A stretch of DNA of 34,541 bases from Gammaproteobacteria bacterium. Its GTDB lineage: Bacteria > Pseudomonadota > Gammaproteobacteria > DSM-16500. A program made the translations under genes and the position numbers. The stretch is taken from contig JABDGK010000021.1 of assembly GCA_013286085.1 (NCBI GenBank), forward strand, positions 1 through 34,541, given 5' to 3'. A model generated the notes under the pieces. That model worked only from the letters and a program-made list of their open reading frames with translations. It searched no databases and had not been told where the DNA came from. Position 1 is the stretch's first letter. Each line of letters opens with the position of its first letter. Shown here one piece after another: positions 17,707 to 26,123 of the stretch.

Positions 17707-18478
17707 AAAAATTCAGCAATATATAAGTGATGCCAATCATGCTGAGTTAACGCCAGCGTTGATTCAGCAAATGGCCACGCTTATTGATTTAACCAGCTTG
17801 GGTGAGTCAGATACTGACAGTCAGATTGCTGCACTCTGCCAGAAAGCGATGACTCCTCAGCATGTTGCTGCTGTCTGTGTTTATCCAAAATTTATCCCGC
17901 AAGTTGCCACATTATTGCGTGGACAAGCCGTGAAAATTGCGACGGTTGTTAATTTTCCAGCGGGTCTGGATCCCATCGATAAAGTGCAGCAAGACATCAG
18001 GCAATCATTACAAGCCGGTGCGCATGAAATCGATGTGGTGTTCCCTTATCAACGTTATCTAGCCGGTGACAAGATGGGCGCGCAAGATTTCATCCGCCAA
18101 TGTCGCTCAGCCTGTGGGGATGACGTGGTGTTAAAAGTCATTTTAGAAACGGGGGCAATCCCTTCCTTGGAAGTGATTTCAAATATCAGTAGTGATGTGA
18201 TTTTAGCTGGCGCAGATTTTCTAAAAACATCCACTGGGAAAATAGCGATTGGTGCGACACCTGAAGCTGCTGCGGTGATGTTATTAGCGATTAAGGGGTT
18301 GCAGCCAAGTGTGAAACGCAAGCTCGGCTTCAAAGCTTCTGGTGGGGTTCGAACATTGGAGCAGGCAGCGATCTATATTGAATTAGCCCAGCAGATTATG
18401 GGGGCTGAGTGGGTAAGCCCGCAAACTTTTCGGTTAGGAGCTAGTCAATTATTGGACGTTGCGCTGCAGACGTTATAG
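17678..18478 (+). CDS. deoC: Deoxyribose-phosphate aldolase
   Basis: Cleaves 2-deoxyribose 5-phosphate to glyceraldehyde 3-phosphate and acetaldehyde. The Schiff-base Lys lies in ADFLKTSTGK (Lys183 from the first ATG); the second Lys is in GFKASGGVRT (Lys219), with EIDVVFPY between. The ATG at 17678 overlaps PNP by 29 nt but has no ribosome site. An in-frame GTG at 17699 has AAGG 9 nt ahead, overlaps the PNP stop by 8 nt, and would give 259 aa, the same as E. coli DeoC. The GTG may well be the true start; the longer form is listed. Coupled to PNP. Confidence 0.94.
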   Translation: MKPRLNSVLEKIQQYISDANHAELTPALIQQMATLIDLTSLGESDTDSQIAALCQKAMTPQHVAAVCVYPKFIPQVATLLRGQAVKIATVVNFPAGLDPIDKVQQDIRQSLQAGAHEIDVVFPYQRYLAGDKMGAQDFIRQCRSACGDDVVLKVILETGAIPSLEVISNISSDVILAGADFLKTSTGKIAIGATPEAAAVMLLAIKGLQPSVKRKLGFKASGGVRTLEQAAIYIELAQQIMGAEWVSPQTFRLGASQLLDVALQTL

Positions 18479-18528
18479 AATGACCGCCCAAGAGTTAGCG
18501 TATATCTTATTCGATAGATATCGACATA

Positions 18529-18649
18529 AGTCCCCTCCTTTGAAAAAGGAGGGTTAGGGAGGATTTGTACAAAATCATTATATAAATCCCTCCTAGCCTC
18601 CCCCCGACATAAAAGCACTGCGGGGCAAGCTTTTTCAAAGGGAGGGACT
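18529..18649. repeat. Large imperfect inverted repeat with an interrupted right arm
   Basis: The left arm starts AGTCCCCTCCTTTGAAAAAG and continues to GGGAGGATTT at 18565. The right arm, read on the complement, matches it but is split by about 25 bp (18604-18629, beginning CGACATAAAAGC). It belongs to the type of CCCTCC/GGAGGG hairpin repeats found between bacterial genes. It fills most of the 207-nt gap between deoC and the MFS gene. Confidence 0.7.
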
Positions 18650-18685
18650 ACTTATTAGAATTTAACGCATTACCGAGGAGTCAGC

Positions 18686-19966
18686 ATGAAAAAAACTATA
18701 CCAATCAATCATGGACTACTAGCCTGGACGGTCACTTTAACTGCATCACTTTTCTTCTTTTATGAATTTATTCAATTAATTATGCCAAATGCGATTAACG
18801 TTGAGTTAAGGCAGGCATTTAATTTGGATGCACCGGGCCTTGGTTGGCTGGTGTCGATGTATTTCTGGGGTAATGTGATTTTACTCTTTCCCGCCGGTAA
18901 TCTGTTGGATCGCTTTTCAACGAAAAAAATTATTGTGACAGCTCTGTCGTTTTGTATTCTAGGGACGGTTGCGTTTGGCTTAGCGCCCTCGTATCTCATG
19001 GCGGCGGGGGGTCGATTTGTTGTGGGTTTAGGTGCGGCATTTTGCTTTTTAAGCTGTATTCGTTTGGCTTCGCGTTGGTTCCCGCCTAATCGTATGGCAT
19101 TTGTGACGGGTTTAATTGTGACAATGGCGATGCTCGGTGGTTTTGTTGCACAAAGTCCGATGGTATTGCTTAGCCAAGCCGTTGGCTGGCGTCATGCAAC
19201 CTTACTCAATGCGGGTTTAGGTATTCTGCTTGTCGTGGCGATTCTCATGATTGTGCAAGATCGTCCACCGAATACCCAAGAAAGTGCTTCTGCTGAAAAA
19301 GCCCATTTAAAAAGTCTGGGATTCTTTCGTTGTATCAAAACCGTTATTTGGAATCGCAATAACTGGCTAGGTGGTATTTACACATCGTTACTGAATCTCC
19401 CCGTATTTTTGTTAGGTGGATTATGGGGTATGCGTTACTTGGTGCAAGTGCATCATTTGACGAATGTACAAGCCTCTTACGCAACGAGTATGTTGTTTGT
19501 AGGAATTATTTTTGGCTCACCTGCATTCGGTTGGTTCTCAGATCATATTGGTCGCCGTTGCATGCCCATGATTTTGGGCGCGATTATTTCGCTCGCGGTG
19601 GTGTTATTCATGATGTATGTGCCTGATTTGTCATTAACATCGTTGATGATTTTGTTTTTCTTAATTGGTTTTGTAACAAGCTCACAAGTATTAACGTATC
19701 CCACGATTGCAGAATTGAATCCTATCGCATTAACGGGTACGGCGGTTAGTGTTGCGTCCATGCTTATCATGAGTAGCGGTATGATTTTTGATCCTTTATT
19801 TGGTTGGTTGTTAGAACGCAACTGGGACAAGACGGTTGTGAATAACGAACCGATTTATTCTTTACATGATTTTAATACCGCCATGTGGATTATGCCGATT
19901 GCATTTTTGATTGGTATTGTGATTGCTTGCTTGATACGTGAAACCTATTGCGAATCACAAGTGTAG
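18686..19966 (+). CDS. MFS transporter, candidate nucleoside importer
   Basis: 426 aa, 12 predicted membrane helices with a central loop near 190-215. The loop 2-3 motif A is present as PAGNLLDRFSTKK, and its repeat after helix 8 as FGWFSDHIGRR. The layout is like the phagosomal transporter (Pht) type MFS carriers of Legionellales. Specificity is inferred from position only: it lies between deoC and deoB, downstream of PNP, so nucleosides are the likely substrate. GAGGAG ribosome site. Only 12 nt separate it from deoB. It could instead export or import another small metabolite. Confidence 0.85.
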   Translation: MKKTIPINHGLLAWTVTLTASLFFFYEFIQLIMPNAINVELRQAFNLDAPGLGWLVSMYFWGNVILLFPAGNLLDRFSTKKIIVTALSFCILGTVAFGLAPSYLMAAGGRFVVGLGAAFCFLSCIRLASRWFPPNRMAFVTGLIVTMAMLGGFVAQSPMVLLSQAVGWRHATLLNAGLGILLVVAILMIVQDRPPNTQESASAEKAHLKSLGFFRCIKTVIWNRNNWLGGIYTSLLNLPVFLLGGLWGMRYLVQVHHLTNVQASYATSMLFVGIIFGSPAFGWFSDHIGRRCMPMILGAIISLAVVLFMMYVPDLSLTSLMILFFLIGFVTSSQVLTYPTIAELNPIALTGTAVSVASMLIMSSGMIFDPLFGWLLERNWDKTVVNNEPIYSLHDFNTAMWIMPIAFLIGIVIACLIRETYCESQV

Positions 19967-19978
19967 AAGGGACTCTTC

Positions 19979-21196
19979 ATGTCGCGTGCATTTATTATTT
20001 TATTAGATTCGTTTGGTATTGGTGCGAGTGCTGATGCCGCGGATTATGGTGATGTTGGCGCCGATACATTGCGCCACATTGCGGAGTATTGTGCAGATGG
20101 TAAAGCCGATAAAGAAAATGTACGGCGTGGGCCATTGCATTTACCTAATCTCACGCGGTTAGGTTTGAATGGTGCGGCTATCATTAGCCAAGGTGCGCCG
20201 GTGCCAGGGTTGGCACAAGATGTGAAAATTGAGGGTGCCTACGGTTGTGCTGTTGAACACAGTCGCGGCAAAGATACACCAAGTGGTCACTGGGAAATTG
20301 CTGGTGTACCGGTGATGTTTGATTGGGGTTACTTTCAGCCAGACTATCCTAGTTTCCCACAGCCATTGTTAGATGAATTTATAAAACGCAGCAACATCCC
20401 GGGTGTTCTTGGCAATAAACATGCGTCAGGTACGGAAATTATCGCTGAATTGGGCGAAGAACATCAGCGTACCGGCAAGCCAATTGTGTATACATCGGCT
20501 GACAGTGTTTTTCAAATTGCAGTACATGAAGGCAGTTTTGGTTTAGAGCGTCTTTATGAAATTTGCTTAATCGCGCGTGATTTAGTGGATGAATACAATA
20601 TTGGTCGTGTGATTGCACGACCGTTTGCAGGCGAGCCCGGGAAGTATTTTCGCACCGGTAATCGCCGTGATTATTCCATTCCACCGCCCGAGTTAACATT
20701 GTTAGATTATTTAGTGGCTGCTGGCCATGAAGTGGTTTCCATCGGCAAAGTAGCGGATATTTATGCGCACCGTGGCATCACCAAAAAAGTAAAAGCCGAT
20801 GGCAATATGGCATTGTTTAATGCGTTTATTGATGAGGCACAAATAACACCGGATGGGAGCTTGGTGTTTGTGAATTTGGTTGATTTTGATATGGTGTATG
20901 GCCATCGGCGTGATGTTGTTGGTTATGCAAAAGCACTCGAAGATTTCGACGCACGATTACCCGTATTCGAAAAAATAATGCAGCCTGGTGATTTAGCCAT
21001 TATTACGGCGGACCATGGTTGCGATCCAACGTGGCCGGGTTCCGATCACACACGTGAATATATTCCCGTGATTGCATTTGGTCCCTCTGTAAAACCAGGA
21101 CCGCTAGGTAAGCGAGAAACGTTCGCAGATATTGGCCAGACACTAGCAAAACACTTGGGGATTGCGCCATTGTCGCGTGGGAAGGCGTTTTGGTAG
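19979..21196 (+). CDS. deoB: Phosphopentomutase
   Basis: Interconverts (deoxy)ribose 1-phosphate and 5-phosphate, joining PNP to DeoC and the pentose phosphate pathway. 405 aa (E. coli DeoB 407), alkaline-phosphatase superfamily. The N-terminal metal site is in LLDSFGIG (Asp10), the phosphorylated Thr100 in [12 protein letters not shown], and the C-terminal metal cluster in [16 protein letters not shown]. All key residues are present. Ends the co-directional block; a nested repeat region follows immediately. Confidence 0.97.
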   Translation: MSRAFIILLDSFGIGASADAADYGDVGADTLRHIAEYCADGKADKENVRRGPLHLPNLTRLGLNGAAIISQGAPVPGLAQDVKIEGAYGCAVEHSRGKDTPSGHWEIAGVPVMFDWGYFQPDYPSFPQPLLDEFIKRSNIPGVLGNKHASGTEIIAELGEEHQRTGKPIVYTSADSVFQIAVHEGSFGLERLYEICLIARDLVDEYNIGRVIARPFAGEPGKYFRTGNRRDYSIPPPELTLLDYLVAAGHEVVSIGKVADIYAHRGITKKVKADGNMALFNAFIDEAQITPDGSLVFVNLVDFDMVYGHRRDVVGYAKALEDFDARLPVFEKIMQPGDLAIITADHGCDPTWPGSDHTREYIPVIAFGPSVKPGPLGKRETFADIGQTLAKHLGIAPLSRGKAFW

Positions 21197-21224
21197 TTAA
21201 TTGAGTGGTGGACAAAGCGCAGCG

Positions 21225-21433
21225 CTGAGGTATTCTCCACGAATTTTTCTGGGCATGGCTATTATTTTTTTCGAGCCGCGCGCGTCAGCAAGCGTCACTG
21301 GACTTAACGTATCGTGACGCTTGCTGACGCGCGCGGCTCGGTAGTAACGGCAAGAGCGGGTTAATTCGCCAAGATATTTGGCGATTTCAATTAGATACAA
21401 TGTGTTATAAAAAAATTCGTGGGGATATCTCAG
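21225..21433. mobile_element. 209-bp MITE-like insertion with 9-bp target duplication
   Basis: Ends CTGAGGTATTCTCCACGAA and, on the complement, CTGAGATATCCCCACGAA; they match apart from substitutions and one indel. AGCGCAGCG is repeated directly on both sides (21216-21224 and 21434-21442), the mark of transposition. The ends match the 96-bp element at 3322. The CTGAG...ATCCCC tip and the 9-bp duplication are like IS10/Tn10 (IS4 family). No transposase gene inside. It carries another inverted repeat at 21272-21340. Confidence 0.9.
21272..21340. repeat. 69-bp perfect inverted repeat inside the MITE
   Basis: Arms 21272-21298 and 21314-21340 are perfect 27-bp inverted copies, beginning CGAGCCGCGCGCGTCAGC, with a 15-bp spacer. 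The outer 13 bp and the GTAGT that follows match the short palindrome at 1904-1933. It is much more GC-rich than its surroundings. Confidence 0.88.
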
Positions 21434-21452
21434 AGCGCAGCGTGTCCACCGG

Positions 21453-24400
21453 TTAGTGTTTCGGCGATCTCGGTGGTGTTTTGGGCGGTACTGACTGAAT
21501 GGCTTTCACAGATGCAGCATTACGATTTTGAATTAGGCTTAATTTACCAGGTGCTTGCAAAGAGGATGATGCACTGGCTTGTTCGATAGGGTATTTCTTC
21601 AATATGGTATCGATTGTGGTACTCAATTTTGCTGCATCCTCATGCATTTTCGTAATCATATCTGGTAGTTTTGCTTGATCGATTTGGGTTGTTAAATCCA
21701 GTACTAGCATTTCTCGCATATTTTTTTGGATGATGTCTATGTGAATCTTCAAATCCTTTTTAACTTGCTCAACCATCTTCGGATCAGCGTAAGATGCTAT
21801 TGTTTTATTAACGTTCTCTAATAAGATCGCCGTACTGGTGAGTATCCGTAGTTGGCGATCTTCAGTAGAAGTGCTTGGCTTTGCTTTGACACCGTTATTA
21901 GAATCACTTTCGATAGTGATATGATGGCCAGTTTGTTCGATAAGTTTTCTTAATGAGGTGAAGATACTATTTTCACTTGAAACAGCGCTTCTTACTTTTG
22001 TATTGATTTCAGCAATTTCTTTTTTGTGTTTAGTAAAAATGTCTTTTATAGGATGGTTGCCAGCAAAGGCGGTAGTATGCAATGTTTCAAGGTTTTCAAG
22101 TATCTGCAATGCCGTATCTCTGATTTTGATGGTCTGTTTTGAGTCGAGAGATTGCAAGAGATTGACAATATGTTGTTGGACATCCCTATCCAGTTGGTTT
22201 TCATATTCAGCTTTTTGGTTGTTGCTCATTTTGGCTATTTTATTAGAATCATTACTTCTTGATATTTTTTTATAAAATTCTTCAAACTCGGTTAGCAAGT
22301 TATTTGCCGCTTCTTTTTGGCCTGCTGAATCATTTTTACTTTCTTTGTCAGCATAAATAGCATAAAGATAAGGAATTTCCCGCATAAAATCGGTGGCCAG
22401 TTTTTCACTGGGAGACGTGGACATGTCAAACGGATCTGTCTTTAATAATTTGATCATCTTATTATTAATCTCGTTGTTATAAATCCATCCGCCATAAGAT
22501 CTTGCTTGACTGATGACAATCGCTTGAATTTTATCAAGATCAGTTGGCTCGATTGGTTGATGGTATTGTTCAATTTTCGAGAACATGTGAGATAGTGTTT
22601 GTAGTTCCTTTGTCATTATTTGAGTTTTTGCCCGAGAGCAGCAGGTTGAAATAAGATCGATCAGTGCTTGAATCCGATTTCTTTGACTAATTTCAGCTGG
22701 AATAAGTGCCATAGCAAAGTTGTACATGTGATCGCGCATAGCTCTTACATTGCTGGCAATCTCAAAAGACGGTGGTGTTGCCGAGTCGCGTCTCGATAAT
22801 GAGTTTTCGACAGCAGCTTCTGGTTTTGATTCTTCATTAGCGATTTGAATGGCAGCTGTTTCTTCACTGTCTGATAGTGGCGATAGCGGAGAGGGTGCCA
22901 TGTCATTGTCGGAGTCCAAATCAGGTATGGGCAACGCGTTTGTTTGGCGGATTTCTACCGCGCCGCCGCGGTCTGAAATGGGGGATAGCGGTGATGGTGG
23001 TGATGGCATTGAGCTTGTTATTATTGGATGAGTGGGTACATCCTCATCAGCGATGTCAGAAAAAGGCGTTGATACGAAGTTGCGATCAGATGATGCGGAT
23101 GCATGTTGTTCGGGTTCTACTGCTGGTTGTGGTGTGGGTGATATACTTTCATCATCTGCTAAATCATCCAATAGGCTATTTTCACTTTTACGCGGGCGTT
23201 GCGTCAAAAAGTCATCTGAGAGTTGGCTTGTATCGAATAGTCCCATTCGTCGGTACGGATTGATTGGTATTGGTTGAAGTTGTACTTGTTTTGCGTTTCT
23301 ATTTTGTTGCATGATCGTTGCGATTGCACCGTGGAAGCGGTCTTTAGCCGCAATGCTTTTTTGTAGTTTAACTTCTTCACGTTGTTTATGTTCTGCTTGC
23401 GCCGCACGTTTTATGTGTTCCTCATGTTCTTTTTTCCTGCGCTCGGCTTTTCTTGCAGTAACAAGTTTTTCTAAGGGTGTGGCATGTTTATTTGTTTCTA
23501 TCACGGCCTTGACCATGCGACGAAACAGTCTTTTAGTGTCGCTTATGTTTTCTTCTTGATAAGCGGCGGAGTGTGCTTCACTTTCGTCTTCGAATTTTAT
23601 TCGCTCACCCGGCGATCTTGGGGGTGATGGCGGTGCGACTTGTCTGTGTTCATCTTCCATATCGTTATTGACCATGGGTTTCTGATAAGCAGCGGGTGCT
23701 GTGAAGACTTGTTTCGCATGGGTTGGTTTTTTCTTTACTTCATCGTCTGATTCATAATCATCATCAGAGTCACTGGCTTTTGCTGCTGATTTTGGTTCTG
23801 TCTCTTCGTTATCCGAATAAGGATAGGTGGGAGTCGGAATATCTTGAATGGATGCTAGGCTAAGATCAGGATCCATGGAAAAATATCGCGTGGTATAGAG
23901 TTTTTTTATGAGATACATGCCGAGCTGTGCCATTGATGCATTTGGATTTTCACCCAGGTATTCTCTGATAGCGTTAATATGAAATTTTTCTCTACTTGAT
24001 GTGCTACTTGAGGCTGCGCTTGCTATCACATCATTAGCGTCTTCTTGTCTCTTGGCAATTAATTTGCTTAAAAAAGTTAATAGATCTATTTTATCGCGCA
24101 ACTTGATGTGGGGATCTGCTCTCACTATTCTTTCTACAAATCGTGTATAGATGGTGGTTTTATCTTCTCCTCTTCTTTGAATATGATTAATTTCGCGAAA
24201 AAATTTAGTTAATTCTTCTAAGGTGCCTTGTTGTTCTGGGGTGGCTGTTTCGGATTTTGGAATGGAGCCGCTAGTGAATTGCGCGAGCATGTCTGTTGCT
24301 AAGTTCGGAGGATACATTGTTGAAATTGTCGTAGTAATTTCGTGTAATCTGTCTTTGGCATATTGGTTGTTTTCAACTGTATTGGCTAGAGAATATTGGC

Positions 24401-25214
24401 CTGATTCGAGAGGATTTAATATGTTGTTTTGCAAATCATTAAACATAAATAATGGCTGATGCAATGAGGCGGATAAGTGGTTTTGTAAAGCTGTTCTGAG
24501 TACTTGATTTTTTTCTAGAGCATAATTAATTTCATTCTTCATGAGAATATCATTAATGAAGCTGTCCGCATCCGCGATTTTTGCACGAAGCTCTGCTAAA
24601 GTTTCGCGTGCTAATTTGCTGTTATATTGCGTATCCGTTAAAGGTGGCATATTGCCAAGAAGATTGTTAACTAACAGGTTGTAGGTTTCAATAGGGGGTT
24701 TGGTAGTTGCAGCCAATTTTTTGATGGTATTTAGTATTTCTATTTTTACTTTAATTTCTGGCGTGTCACCATACAGATCATTTATTTGTTCTGGCTGTTT
24801 AATAAGAGATTGCAGTGTTTCATTTACTGCGGCAGGTTCGCGTGTCAATCTTCTGATATTGTTGTCTTCAGATTGCAAGTTTGTTATAGCTGCGTTGAGT
24901 GCTGTCTCAAGAAAATATTTTACGAAAAGGATATTGTCAGGCGTGTTTGCTAAAGGCGATTTGTTAAGTGCTATTCCGGCAAACTTATTATAGATGCCAA
25001 GCAGTTTCTCATCTTCATCCGGTGTATGTTCGCCTTTCGATTCATATACTGTTGTATGCTTAATTTCTTTGTTTAGCTCTTCAGCAACGTGGGAAAATAT
25101 GCCACCAACATCTAAATGAAATTTATCAATTAATTGGTAGAGTGCCAGTGCTGCATCTTCGGCGGTCCTTATTTTTATGGCGCTGGGTTCTTTTCCACGT
25201 GAAGAACTAGACAT
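21453..25214 (-). CDS. Large (1253 aa) low-complexity protein, unknown function, effector candidate
   Basis: No recognised domain. The N-terminal 440 residues and residues from about 830 are helical and charged. The middle (about 460-830) is disordered: acidic DSDDDYESDDE near 480, a Lys/Arg/Glu-rich helix RKAERRKKEHEEHIKRAA near 590-610, and repeated proline motifs PSPPSPLSPISD and PSPLSPLSD near 740-775. APPSPPRSPGER near 530 is echoed by the C-terminal PPKTPPRSPKH. No signal peptide or membrane helix. Such SP/PRSP motifs are usual in eukaryote-directed proteins, so a secreted effector is plausible but unproven. Start at 25214 (GAGGA ahead): a promoter -10 lies between it and the longer start at 25274. 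Confidence 0.7.
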   Translation of the reverse strand: MSSSSRGKEPSAIKIRTAEDAALALYQLIDKFHLDVGGIFSHVAEELNKEIKHTTVYESKGEHTPDEDEKLLGIYNKFAGIALNKSPLANTPDNILFVKYFLETALNAAITNLQSEDNNIRRLTREPAAVNETLQSLIKQPEQINDLYGDTPEIKVKIEILNTIKKLAATTKPPIETYNLLVNNLLGNMPPLTDTQYNSKLARETLAELRAKIADADSFINDILMKNEINYALEKNQVLRTALQNHLSASLHQPLFMFNDLQNNILNPLESGQYSLANTVENNQYAKDRLHEITTTISTMYPPNLATDMLAQFTSGSIPKSETATPEQQGTLEELTKFFREINHIQRRGEDKTTIYTRFVERIVRADPHIKLRDKIDLLTFLSKLIAKRQEDANDVIASAASSSTSSREKFHINAIREYLGENPNASMAQLGMYLIKKLYTTRYFSMDPDLSLASIQDIPTPTYPYSDNEETEPKSAAKASDSDDDYESDDEVKKKPTHAKQVFTAPAAYQKPMVNNDMEDEHRQVAPPSPPRSPGERIKFEDESEAHSAAYQEENISDTKRLFRRMVKAVIETNKHATPLEKLVTARKAERRKKEHEEHIKRAAQAEHKQREEVKLQKSIAAKDRFHGAIATIMQQNRNAKQVQLQPIPINPYRRMGLFDTSQLSDDFLTQRPRKSENSLLDDLADDESISPTPQPAVEPEQHASASSDRNFVSTPFSDIADEDVPTHPIITSSMPSPPSPLSPISDRGGAVEIRQTNALPIPDLDSDNDMAPSPLSPLSDSEETAAIQIANEESKPEAAVENSLSRRDSATPPSFEIASNVRAMRDHMYNFAMALIPAEISQRNRIQALIDLISTCCSRAKTQIMTKELQTLSHMFSKIEQYHQPIEPTDLDKIQAIVISQARSYGGWIYNNEINNKMIKLLKTDPFDMSTSPSEKLATDFMREIPYLYAIYADKESKNDSAGQKEAANNLLTEFEEFYKKISRSNDSNKIAKMSNNQKAEYENQLDRDVQQHIVNLLQSLDSKQTIKIRDTALQILENLETLHTTAFAGNHPIKDIFTKHKKEIAEINTKVRSAVSSENSIFTSLRKLIEQTGHHITIESDSNNGVKAKPSTSTEDRQLRILTSTAILLENVNKTIASYADPKMVEQVKKDLKIHIDIIQKNMREMLVLDLTTQIDQAKLPDMITKMHEDAAKLSTTIDTILKKYPIEQASASSSLQAPGKLSLIQNRNAASVKAIQSVPPKTPPRSPKH

Positions 25215-25525
25215 GCCGCATTCCTCGTTTGTGTTATTTCTTGATTTAATAATGGAATTATAGCAAATCAACACGATCTATATTGGATCATAATAAGGCT
25301 CGCTGTATTTTTAGAAATAACTCATTGATTGTTCCGGTGAATTCCTTGATAGAGATTTTTCAACCTGATCCGAGTTATCCGCAAAAATAATTTTTATATC
25401 ATTAAGTTGGCTAACTCTATGATTCTTCATTACATGCAGTTTCCCTGTGTTTTTAGAGGGCTGGCATATTTTTTACAGCTGCTATAATTACCAATGTCTA
25501 GAGAAAAGAAGCATGAGGTTACTGT
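25215..25525. promoter_or_regulatory. Divergent intergenic region with two like promoters
   Basis: 311 bp without a gene. Two extended -10 elements with the same sequence, TGCTATAAT, face outward: minus strand 25257-25265 and plus strand 25480-25488. Neither has a good -35. They would start transcripts about 35 and 30 nt before the flanking genes. Nothing else was recognised. Confidence 0.55.
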
Positions 25526-26074
25526 ATGTCCGGGAATAAAAAAACCACTGCTAGTTGTGAGACTCTGCGAACAGCTTGTCAGCAGTATCAATCTCATGTG
25601 GAGACTGACATTGGTGAGAAGCTGAAGGTGAAGTTGAGCCCTAATGGCGGTGGTTTGTCTGGTGTTAAAGTCGAAGATCCTGCTGTGCAGCAGCGACTGA
25701 GAGATATACGAGACCAGGCTTGCATTTTGGCTAAGGATATTGCATTCATTATTCAAGATGTTATCAAAGAGCCAACAGCTGTGTTTTATGAAAAAAACAC
25801 CGAGCTTTGTCATGCAATTCGAAAGTATAAGGCGGCGATTGCTTTATTAAGCCATGTTGATGATATTCGGGAATTTAGACGAGCCTACTTGGTGCACTTT
25901 CAAGATCTCACGAAAGACAAGAGTAGTTTTGATCAAAAGCTTATTAATGTGATCGCGAAAGAGTTAGGACATCATGCAATTAACCAAGGGTTCTTTTCAC
26001 GAGCAGCTGGCGATTTTAAAAATAGTGATGTGTTAGTTGTGACAAACAAAAAAAATCCAAGCAGCAGTAATTAA
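25526..26074 (+). CDS. Hypothetical 182-aa helical protein
   Basis: Not recognised. Soluble and mostly helical, with no signal peptide or membrane segment. The N-terminus is Thr/Cys/Gln-rich and a Gly-rich turn (LSPNGGGLSG) sits near residue 40; then long amphipathic helices from about 50 to 150, and a polar Ser/Asn/Lys tail (NKKNPSSSN). GAGG lies 8 nt before the ATG, and an extended -10 of the same sequence as that of the divergent 1253-aa gene is about 38 nt upstream. It may be co-regulated with that gene and may be another secreted or regulatory protein; that is inference. Confidence 0.65.
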   Translation: MSGNKKTTASCETLRTACQQYQSHVETDIGEKLKVKLSPNGGGLSGVKVEDPAVQQRLRDIRDQACILAKDIAFIIQDVIKEPTAVFYEKNTELCHAIRKYKAAIALLSHVDDIREFRRAYLVHFQDLTKDKSSFDQKLINVIAKELGHHAINQGFFSRAAGDFKNSDVLVVTNKKNPSSSN

Positions 26075-26079
26075 GAAAT

Positions 26080-26111
26080 GTAGGGTGGACGCTGTGCTTT
26101 GTCCGCCCTGC
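26080..26111. repeat. Degenerate short copy of the GTAGGGTGGAC repeat, copy C
   Basis: GTAGGGTGGAC is followed at once by GCTGTGCTTTGTCCGCCCTGC, i.e. the two outer ends of the dispersed repeat with the middle deleted and a few substitutions. It lies between the convergent 182-aa gene and the L,D-transpeptidase gene. Confidence 0.65.
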
Positions 26112-26123
26112 ATCTCTCCGCAA

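Larger units (their letters stand above)
21207..21450. repeat. Dispersed repeat, GGTGGACAAAGCGCAGCG family, copy D, interrupted by an insertion
   Basis: GGTGGACAAAGCGCAGCG at 21207-21224 is continued by TGTCCACC at 21443-21450. Removing 21225-21433 and one copy of a 9-bp direct repeat restores the 26-bp unit exactly as in one arm of copy A. This copy is a single arm, not a pair. Confidence 0.88.

Noticed and set aside
22849-23277. Plus-strand open frames of 60-128 codons inside the 1253-aa gene
   Set aside because: They mirror the low-complexity, proline/serine-coding stretch on the other strand and have no start signals or recognisable sequence.
21453-25214. Tandem-repeat (TPR/ankyrin-like) effector
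   Set aside because: No periodic 33/34-residue pattern is visible; only short proline motifs recur.
25215-25274. 20-residue N-terminal extension of the 1253-aa protein starting at 25274
   Set aside because: A TATAAT-type -10 lies at 25257-25262, downstream of that ATG, and GAGGA precedes the ATG at 25214, so the shorter form is preferred.
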